A stretch of DNA of 12,142 bases. It comes from Planctomycetota bacterium (GTDB taxonomy: Bacteria; Planctomycetota; MHYJ01; JACPRB01). Every line of letters begins with the position of its first letter. Position 1 is the first letter of the stretch. The notes beneath the pieces are model-generated. The model made no database searches and was not told where the DNA came from. It saw only the letters and a list, made by a program, of their open reading frames with translations. The DNA lies in contig JACQFK010000067.1 of assembly GCA_016200125.1 (NCBI GenBank), forward strand, positions 1 through 12,142, in the 5' to 3' direction. The position numbers were made by a program, and so were the translations under genes. Positions 1 through 4,719 of this stretch are shown piece by piece.

Positions 1-477
1 CCCCAGGGGGACGGCCAGCACCCCGGCGATCTCCTCGTACGACGGGAAGCGGCTGAAATGGCGGAGCAGGACCGTCAGGCGCAGCGCCTCGGGCAGCGAC
101 TCCAGCGCCTTCCACACCCAGTCCTTGAGCGCCAGCCGCTCGAGATGAGCTTCGGGATCATCCAGCAGGGCGACGGGATCCGACCCGGGCGGCCGGGCGT
201 CGAGCGAGAGCGGGCGCGACTCCCGGAGGTACATCCGGCAGACATTCCGGACGATCGCGTCGAGCCAGGCCTGGAGCGCGCCGGGATCGGCGAGGGTGTC
301 CAGCTTGCGGAGCGCGATCAGGAACGTGTCGTGGACCGCATCCTCGGCCTGCGCGCCGTAGCCGAGCATGCGAAGGGCCGTGGCGAGGAGGCGAGGACGC
401 TGCCGCTCCAGGAGCAGGCCGAAGCTGGCCGTGTCGCCGGCGTGGGCCGCGTGAAGCAGTTCGGCGTCGGGGCTCAC
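1..477 (-). CDS. ECF-type RNA polymerase sigma factor, C-terminus beyond window edge
   Basis: About 159 residues are visible and the frame is still open at the left edge. Region 2 covers roughly residues 5-85, with the acidic AEDAVHDTFLIAL helix that contacts core polymerase and the DAIVRNVCRMYLRE segment expected to read the -10 element. Region 4 begins near residue 118 (ALESLPEALRLTVLLRH, then SYEEIAGVLAVPLG, a helix-turn-helix start). Region 3 is absent, as usual for ECF (group 4) sigma factors. The start is a GTG at 475-477; no ATG, GTG or TTG lies between it and the in-frame stop of the upstream gene (511-513), and no strong ribosome binding site is visible. It lies 33 bp downstream of the DUF1801 gene on the same strand. 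No anti-sigma gene is visible; it could lie to the left, outside the window. The family call is firm; the regulon is unknown. Confidence 0.88.
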   Translation of the reverse strand, partial: MSPDAELLHAAHAGDTASFGLLLERQRPRLLATALRMLGYGAQAEDAVHDTFLIALRKLDTLADPGALQAWLDAIVRNVCRMYLRESRPLSLDARPPGSDPVALLDDPEAHLERLALKDWVWKALESLPEALRLTVLLRHFSRFPSYEEIAGVLAVPLG

Positions 478-496
478 GATTCCGGATTTTAGAACG

Positions 497-512
497 GATC
501 GCCCGGGCGATC
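497..512. promoter_or_regulatory. Perfect 16-bp palindrome between DUF1801 and sigma genes
   Basis: GATCGCCCGGGCGATC is its own reverse complement. It overlaps the stop codon of the DUF1801 gene and sits about 20 bp before the GTG start of the ECF sigma gene. It could be an operator, or an RNA hairpin between the two cistrons. No T-tract follows on the minus strand, so it is not a typical intrinsic terminator. In GC-rich DNA a short GC palindrome can arise by chance. Confidence 0.3.
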
Positions 513-882
513 AAGCGGACTCGTTCAGGGCGGCCGCCTGCTTGACGAAGGCCTTGAGGGCCGTCGCGGGGATCTCCTCCGGCGACGTGAACTTCAGGCC
601 GCGCATCGTCCTGCCCGAGCCCTGGAGGAGCTTCCGCGGGTCCTTCAGACGGACTCCCTGATGGAAGAAAAGGCCGACGTGCCGCTTCGCCCCCATGAGG
701 CCGCAGACCATCCCGTTCTTCAAGTAGCAGGGCATGCCCCACTTGAGCTCGGCCTTCAAGCCGGGCACCGCGGAGAGGATGAGCGCGTGGAGTTTCCGGG
801 CGGTTTCGCGCAGCCCGGCCGGCTGCCGGCCGAACCAGGGATCGACCGGCTTGCCCAGGTCGGAACGGACGTCCTTGACCAT
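511..882 (-). CDS. DUF1801 family protein (YdhG-like)
   Basis: This is a 123-residue protein without signal peptide or membrane segment, so probably cytoplasmic. It matches the DUF1801/YdhG pattern: an N-terminal helix carrying RETARKLHALILSAVPGLKAELKWGMPCY, then a beta-sheet part (KNGMVCGLMGAKRHVGLFFHQGVRL) and a C-terminal segment ending in helices (EEIPATALKAFVKQAAAL). The fold resembles frataxin and some members have been suggested to handle iron, but no reaction is established. Start is ATG at 880-882; the ribosome binding site is weak. The gene begins just beyond the intrinsic terminator of the peroxidase gene, so it needs its own promoter or read-through. It precedes the ECF sigma gene by 33 bp and the two may be cotranscribed. 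The length is typical of the family. Confidence 0.82.
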   Translation of the reverse strand: MVKDVRSDLGKPVDPWFGRQPAGLRETARKLHALILSAVPGLKAELKWGMPCYLKNGMVCGLMGAKRHVGLFFHQGVRLKDPRKLLQGSGRTMRGLKFTSPEEIPATALKAFVKQAAALNESA

Positions 883-895
883 CGCGCGTGAATAG

Positions 896-929
896 AAAAA
901 CCCCGCGCGGAAGCTCGTTCCGCGCGGGG
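896..929 (-). terminator. Rho-independent terminator of the peroxidase gene
   Basis: A perfect 12-bp inverted repeat (901-912 with 918-929, arm CCCCGCGCGGAA, 5-nt loop) is followed on the minus strand by five T residues (900-896). It starts 7 bp after the peroxidase stop codon. Stem, loop and T-tract all fit an intrinsic terminator acting on the minus strand. Confidence 0.92.
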
Positions 930-936
930 TATCGGG

Positions 937-1509
937 TTACTTTTTCAGCGCCGCGTCGATGTCGGCGCGCAGGGTCGCGTCCTCGGGCTTCACTCCGCCC
1001 TTGTAGAACTTCACGACCTTGCCGTCCTTGCCGACCAGGTACTTGCAGAAGTTCCAGCTCGGAGTCTCCTTGGATTGGGCGATGAGGTTGGCGTAGACCG
1101 GACAGGCCTCTTTGCCCTTGACGGGGACCTTGTCGAACATCGGGAAGGTCACCTTGTATTTGCTCGTGCAGAACTGGTGGATTTCGGCGGCGCTGCCGGG
1201 TTCCTGGTTGCCGAAATCATTGGAGGGGAAGCCGAGAATCGCGAATCCCTTGTCCTTCAGCTCCTCGTACATTTTCTCCAGACCGGAGTATTGAGGAGTC
1301 TGCCCTCACTGGCTGGCGAGGTTGACGACGAGAGTCACCTTCCCGGCGAAGTCCTTGAGGTCGACCTCCGCGCCTTCGAGGGATTTGGCCTTCAGCTTGT
1401 AGAGCGAATCAGCGGGCAAGACGGGCTCCTTTTTCTTCTTGTCCTGGGCGCCGGCCGGGAGGGCCAGGGCGACCGACAGGGCCGCAACCGACAGCCATAG
1501 ACGTCGCAT
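937..1509 (-). CDS. Secreted glutathione peroxidase, selenoprotein with in-frame UGA as Sec68
   Basis: The 190-residue thioredoxin-fold peroxidase is read through one in-frame TGA (1306-1308). Before it comes LVVNLASQ and after it GQTPQYSGLEKMYEELKDKGFAILGFP, so the TGA falls exactly where glutathione peroxidases have their catalytic Sec or Cys. The frame is otherwise intact, ending in TAA at 937-939. Trp152-Asn153 (SWNF) are the usual catalytic partners. The Gln of the tetrad is Asp98 in FPSNDFG, a departure seen at that motif. Cys114 (HQFCTSKY) sits where thioredoxin-dependent family members carry the resolving Cys. Residues 1-22 (MRRLWLSVAALSVALALPAGAQ) form a Sec signal peptide followed by a DKKKK linker, so the enzyme should act in the periplasm or outside, reducing hydrogen peroxide or lipid hydroperoxides. 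It has its own promoter, a strong ribosome binding site and a terminator, so it is a single-gene unit. An annotation pipeline would probably split it into two pieces or call it a pseudogene. The alternative is a nonsense mutation, which is unlikely at this exact codon. Confidence 0.9.
1276..1288 (-). promoter_or_regulatory. Candidate bacterial SECIS hairpin downstream of the Sec UGA
   Basis: On the coding (minus) strand CTCC, loop GGTCT and GGAG form a 4-bp stem with a 5-nt loop beginning with GG. The loop starts 22 nt after the UGA. Bacterial SECIS elements are known to be short hairpins within the coding region soon after the UGA, with a G at the start of the apical loop, so position and loop fit. 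The stem is short, and competing pairings exist, for example CAGAC just after the UGA with GTCTG, or TGAGG with CCTCA. The call is therefore tentative. Confidence 0.45.
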
Positions 1510-1515
1510 GGGGTT

Positions 1516-1521
1516 CCTCCT
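1516..1521 (-). promoter_or_regulatory. Strong ribosome binding site of the peroxidase gene
   Basis: On the minus strand AGGAGG lies 6 nt before the ATG at 1507-1509. It fixes the start so that the Sec signal peptide is included. Confidence 0.85.
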
Positions 1522-1528
1522 GAGAGTT

Positions 1529-1557
1529 CATATACCCTTACACGCCGAGGAGGTCAA
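1529..1557 (-). promoter_or_regulatory. Sigma70-type promoter of the peroxidase gene
   Basis: On the minus strand TTGACC (1557-1552) and TATATG (1534-1529) are separated by 17 bp, close to the TTGACA/TATAAT consensus with optimal spacing. Transcription would start near 1522, giving a very short leader that holds the ribosome binding site. The region is AT-richer than its surroundings. Confidence 0.7.
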
Positions 1558-1619
1558 CACTTCAGCAAATCCGCCGCACGCGTAACACCCTCCTGCCGGC
1601 GCGCCATACCCTTCTGCAC

Positions 1620-3299
1620 ATGCGAGCCCTGCACCTGTTGCTCCTGCTGGGGGCGGCGGCGGGACCCCAGGATCCGCCGTCCTTCGACGCCGGATTCCGC
1701 GAACTGGCCGACACCAGCATCGGCGGCTGGAACCGGCGCCTCGGCCCCGATCACACGGCGGCTCCCGCCGGCGAGCGGAAGAAGCCGCCCCTCCTCTACC
1801 AGCCGACGTCGAAGCCCTGCCCCTTCGCCCGCAACAACGGAGGCATGACCTACGAGATCGGCGGACCGCCCGTGAAGGAGGCCGGCGACTTCAGCAGCAC
1901 CCAGGCTCAGGTCCTGTACGCGACGGAGGGCGGCGCCGGCGTCGACCGCGTCCTCCTCCTCGACATGCAGAACAAGTGCTTCAGCGAGAAGCCGGAGCCC
2001 CCCTGGTGGGGCGGATTCCGGCCCGAACCGGCAACGGCGGAGTGGCGCAAGAAGGGGGCGGCGCCCGGCGGCCCGGTGGGGATCGCCCGCGGCCTCGGCA
2101 CCTGGTCCAACCACGCGATCCTCGTCTTCCGGAACGGGCTCGTGGCCACCGCGGGCACCGCCACCTCGCAAGGGACCCACCCGGTCCTCCAGCTCCCGCC
2201 CGAGAAAGTCCCCACCGCGATGACCGTGACCCCGCGCAACGAGATGGCGCTCGTCACCGTGATCGACACGAAGCTGAGAAAGGCCCAGCTCGCCGTCCTC
2301 GCCCTGGAGAGCTTCGCCCCGAACTTCGCCCACGACTGGCATGACCGCTATCCGCTCCTGCCCAGCGTTGCGAGCTTCTCCGATATCAAGCTCCTCGGCT
2401 TCGTCGATCTGCCGATCCTGTTCCCCTCGGCCGTCAGCGGATCGGGGAACGAGACCGGCGGCTGGCTCCACGGCGTGAACGGCCAGAACGCCCTGCCCAA
2501 GGACCTGGACCTGAACAAGCCGGAGGTCCGCGCGTCGTTCGTGAAGGGATCGAACGACCGCTGGGTCAGCACGGGCGGCAGCGCGGTGGTGATCTCGCGC
2601 GCCGAGGGCAAGGCGGTCTTCATCGATCTTCAGCCCCTCTTCTCCGGGATCAAGCAGGCCTATTTCGGGCCCGACTTCGCGAAGACGCGCGACCTCGGGC
2701 CCAAACCGAAGCAGTGGCCCTTCACGTTCGAGACGGAGCCCGCCTTGAAGCCCGCGGTCGTCGCGACGGTGGAGGTCCCGAAGCCCGTCAGCGTGCTGGT
2801 CCGCGCCACCGGGGGCGAGAACGCCCGCGCCTACATCGGCTGCCAGGAGGGCGAGATCGTGTCGTTCAGGTTCGGGGCCGAAGTCCGCGAAGCTTCCCGG
2901 CTTGCGGTCGGCAGGAATCCCGTCTGGATGGCGTCCAAGGGGCTTGCCGGCGGGGCGGACTTCGGGTTCATCGTCGTCAGCCGCGGCGACCGGGCGCTCC
3001 AGTGGGTCAGGTTCACCAAGGACCAGGGATCGATCGTGCGGGAGCTGCGGGACGAGCGCCTGATCGATCCCGTCTCCGCGGAGATCGCGGACACCCACGG
3101 GATCGAGACCCAGATCGTGACGGTGGCCGATTTCAAGGGGCGGAAGATCATCAACTACCGCTGCAGCCCCGTGGTGTTCGCGACCAACGGCGGCGCGAAG
3201 TTCGGCTGCGGCCCCAAGGGCGACGACGAGTTCGAGTGCGGCGGCGTCATGACCTTCCCGGGGAGCCCCCTCGCCGTCTGCGGCAGCAACGTGAACTGA
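1620..3299 (+). CDS. Secreted protein of unknown function, possibly beta-propeller-like
   Basis: I do not recognise this 559-residue protein. It begins with a short hydrophobic signal peptide (MRALHLLLLLGAAAG, then PQDPP), which supports the ATG at 1620, although no Shine-Dalgarno site precedes it. The body has many short beta-strand-like stretches of the kind seen in propeller blades: TAMTVTPRNEMALVTVID near residues 199-216, GGSAVVISRAEGKAVFIDL near 320-338, then ARAYIGCQEGEIVSF and FGFIVVSRGDRALQWVRF further on. There are three early-to-middle Cys (SKPCPF, QNKCFS, IGCQEG) and four near the C-terminus (YRCSP, FGCGP, FECGG, AVCGS), suggesting disulfides outside the cytoplasm. No catalytic motif is evident. 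It is followed two bases later by the large double palindrome. A binding or structural role is possible, but the function is not known. Confidence 0.8.
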   Translation: MRALHLLLLLGAAAGPQDPPSFDAGFRELADTSIGGWNRRLGPDHTAAPAGERKKPPLLYQPTSKPCPFARNNGGMTYEIGGPPVKEAGDFSSTQAQVLYATEGGAGVDRVLLLDMQNKCFSEKPEPPWWGGFRPEPATAEWRKKGAAPGGPVGIARGLGTWSNHAILVFRNGLVATAGTATSQGTHPVLQLPPEKVPTAMTVTPRNEMALVTVIDTKLRKAQLAVLALESFAPNFAHDWHDRYPLLPSVASFSDIKLLGFVDLPILFPSAVSGSGNETGGWLHGVNGQNALPKDLDLNKPEVRASFVKGSNDRWVSTGGSAVVISRAEGKAVFIDLQPLFSGIKQAYFGPDFAKTRDLGPKPKQWPFTFETEPALKPAVVATVEVPKPVSVLVRATGGENARAYIGCQEGEIVSFRFGAEVREASRLAVGRNPVWMASKGLAGGADFGFIVVSRGDRALQWVRFTKDQGSIVRELRDERLIDPVSAEIADTHGIETQIVTVADFKGRKIINYRCSPVVFATNGGAKFGCGPKGDDEFECGGVMTFPGSPLAVCGSNVN

Positions 3300-3300
3300 A

Positions 3301-3366
3301 CCTGTCACAAAACAAACTGGTTGTTTCGTGACATGCCACAAAACAACCAGTTTGTTTTGTGACAGG
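3301..3366. repeat. 66-bp near-perfect inverted repeat made of two abutting 31-bp palindromes
   Basis: The outer arms 3301-3326 and 3341-3366 are perfect 26-bp reverse complements, and inside them GTG (3328-3330) can pair with CAC (3337-3339). The block also divides into two 31-bp imperfect palindromes, 3303-3333 and 3334-3364. Each carries arms of the type TGTCACAAAACAA facing TTGTTTTGTGACA, and each is the reverse complement of the other at 29 of 31 positions. The block is AT-rich within GC-rich DNA. It begins one base after the TGA stop of the upstream gene, and the -35 box of a candidate SGNH promoter lies in the second palindrome. Explanations are a double operator for a dimeric repressor or activator, or a REPIN-like mobile palindrome. 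No T-tract follows outside the stem, so a standard terminator is less likely. Confidence 0.93.
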
Positions 3367-3385
3367 ATGCACGAATCGCTATAGC
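3357..3385 (+). promoter_or_regulatory. Candidate promoter of the SGNH hydrolase gene
   Basis: TTGTGA (3357-3362) and TATAGC (3380-3385) are separated by 17 bp. The -35 hexamer is part of the right arm of the double palindrome, so a protein bound there would be expected to affect polymerase. Transcription would start near 3392, leaving a leader of about 60 nt before the ATG at 3456. Confidence 0.45.
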
Positions 3386-3455
3386 TTCCCCCTCCCGTCC
3401 GGTATTCTCGTATCCATATCCAGGAGCGGGTGCGCACCTTCATCGAGGACCTGCC

Positions 3456-4649
3456 ATGATCCGATGCTCCGCCGCCCTGCTCCTCTGCTCCGCCCTCCTC
3501 TACGCCCAGGAAGCCGGCGGGACCCTGGTTAGCTCGATGGACGACCTCAACATCACGAACCCCAAGGAGAAGGGGCGGGCCGAATCCGTCGAGGGCAAGG
3601 TCGGCAAGGCGGTGAAGTTCACCTATGACGACAAGTGCAAGAACGCGTTCTGCATCACGCGGATCCGGGCGACGCCCGAGTGGGACAAGGCGGCCGGGTT
3701 CTCGTTCTGGCTCAAAGGCGACGGCTCAAAGCACTTCGGCGCCCTCCAGCTCATCTGGAACGAGGACTACGCGGCGCGCTACGACTACGCGTTCCCGCTC
3801 GACAAGACCGAGTGGAGGAAGATCGTCGTGGCCTGGCGGGACCTCGTCCCGGTGCTGCCGACCGGAAAGTTCCTGGATCCGAAGTCGGGCAACGCGCCTT
3901 CCAAGCTGGGCTCCTTCTGGTTCGGCAAATGGTGGTACTGGCGCGACGAGGCGGCCCACTCGTACACGATCGACGAGATCCGCCTCGAGCCTTCGATCGC
4001 CCCGGATGCGGGCGACTACGCGCCCAAGGGAAACCCCCTGGAGCGCATCCAGGCGAAGGTCAAGGCCGGAAAGCCGGTGACGATCGTCACGATGGGCGAC
4101 TCGCTCACGGACTACAGCCACTGGGCCAACCGGCAGGTCAACTGGCCGACGCTCCTGACCCAGAAGCTCAAGGAAAAGCACAAGGTCGAGGCGAAAATCG
4201 TCAACCCCGCGATCGGCGGCACCCAGCTCCGACAGGGCCTGATCCACATCCCGCTCTGGCTGGCGGAGGCGCCCGAGCCCGATCTCGTCACGGTCTGCTA
4301 CGGCGGCAACGATTGGGAGGCGGGCATGCGCGGCGAGACCTTCCGCGAGACGGTCCGGGAGACCATCGACCGCGTTCGCCGCGCGACCCGGGGGAAGGCC
4401 GACGTGCTCTTCCTGACGACCGTCCCCTCGGTGGAGGCCTGGACGACGAGGGCGGAGCTGTCGGAGGCCGTCCGCGCGGCGGCCGCCGAGCGCAAGGCCG
4501 GCCTCGGCGACGCGGAGAAGGCGTTTCACGCCGCGGGCGGCGACAAGAAGGAGAGCCTCTTCTGCAGCGACAAGGTGCACCTCGGGCCCGTCGGCCACGA
4601 GCTCTTCGCGGCGACCGTGCTGTCGGCCATCGAAGGCGGCGGAAAATAG
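3456..4649 (+). CDS. Secreted SGNH/GDSL hydrolase with N-terminal jelly-roll-like domain
   Basis: This 397-residue protein has a Sec signal peptide (MIRCSAALLLCSALLYAQ). Residues about 20-185 form a beta-rich domain with many Trp and Tyr (FSFWLKGDGSKHFGALQLIW, KLGSFWFGKWWYW, YTIDEIRLEP), resembling CBM11/CIA30-type galactose-binding folds. Residues about 205-397 form the SGNH domain. Block I is GDSLTD with nucleophile Ser216, block II the Gly in AIGGTQ, block III GGND (283-286, Asn285), and block V DKVHLG with Asp372 and His375. All catalytic blocks are present. The family hydrolyses esters, often acetyl groups on polysaccharides or lipids; the substrate here is unknown, but an exported carbohydrate esterase is reasonable. 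A GAGG ribosome binding site lies about 9 nt before the ATG. A candidate promoter upstream overlaps the double palindrome. Confidence 0.9.
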   Translation: MIRCSAALLLCSALLYAQEAGGTLVSSMDDLNITNPKEKGRAESVEGKVGKAVKFTYDDKCKNAFCITRIRATPEWDKAAGFSFWLKGDGSKHFGALQLIWNEDYAARYDYAFPLDKTEWRKIVVAWRDLVPVLPTGKFLDPKSGNAPSKLGSFWFGKWWYWRDEAAHSYTIDEIRLEPSIAPDAGDYAPKGNPLERIQAKVKAGKPVTIVTMGDSLTDYSHWANRQVNWPTLLTQKLKEKHKVEAKIVNPAIGGTQLRQGLIHIPLWLAEAPEPDLVTVCYGGNDWEAGMRGETFRETVRETIDRVRRATRGKADVLFLTTVPSVEAWTTRAELSEAVRAAAAERKAGLGDAEKAFHAAGGDKKESLFCSDKVHLGPVGHELFAATVLSAIEGGGK

Positions 4650-4682
4650 TCGCGGAATCGTGCTTCTCCCGCGACCGCTTTC

Positions 4683-4688
4683 TATGAT
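4683..4688 (+). promoter_or_regulatory. Possible -10 element ahead of the aminopeptidase gene
   Basis: TATGAT lies about 31 bp before the preferred GTG start at 4720. No convincing -35 hexamer is found 16-18 bp upstream, so the promoter assignment is weak. The aminopeptidase could instead be transcribed with the SGNH gene 70 bp upstream, since no terminator separates them. Confidence 0.3.
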
Positions 4689-4719
4689 GGTCACCGTAAC
4701 CAGACCAGGGGGAGCCTCC

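Noticed and set aside
1306..1308. TGA as a pseudogene-making nonsense mutation in the peroxidase
   Set aside because: It hits exactly the Sec/Cys catalytic codon; both sides keep family motifs in the same frame, and promoter, ribosome binding site and terminator are intact.
3301..3366. Palindrome block as a CRISPR array or ordinary terminator
   Set aside because: Only two inverted units abut without spacers, so it is not CRISPR. There is no T-tract after the stem, so it is not a typical intrinsic terminator.
1554..3443. 629-residue open frame on the minus strand
   Set aside because: It is antisense to a gene with a signal peptide, has low-complexity Arg/Gly/Ala/Asp composition typical of GC-rich shadow frames, and no domain.
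4660..4719. Upstream ATG start for the aminopeptidase
   Set aside because: It has no ribosome binding site, contains a -10-like element, and the GTG at 4720 has GGGGGAG at proper spacing and gives the family N-terminus.
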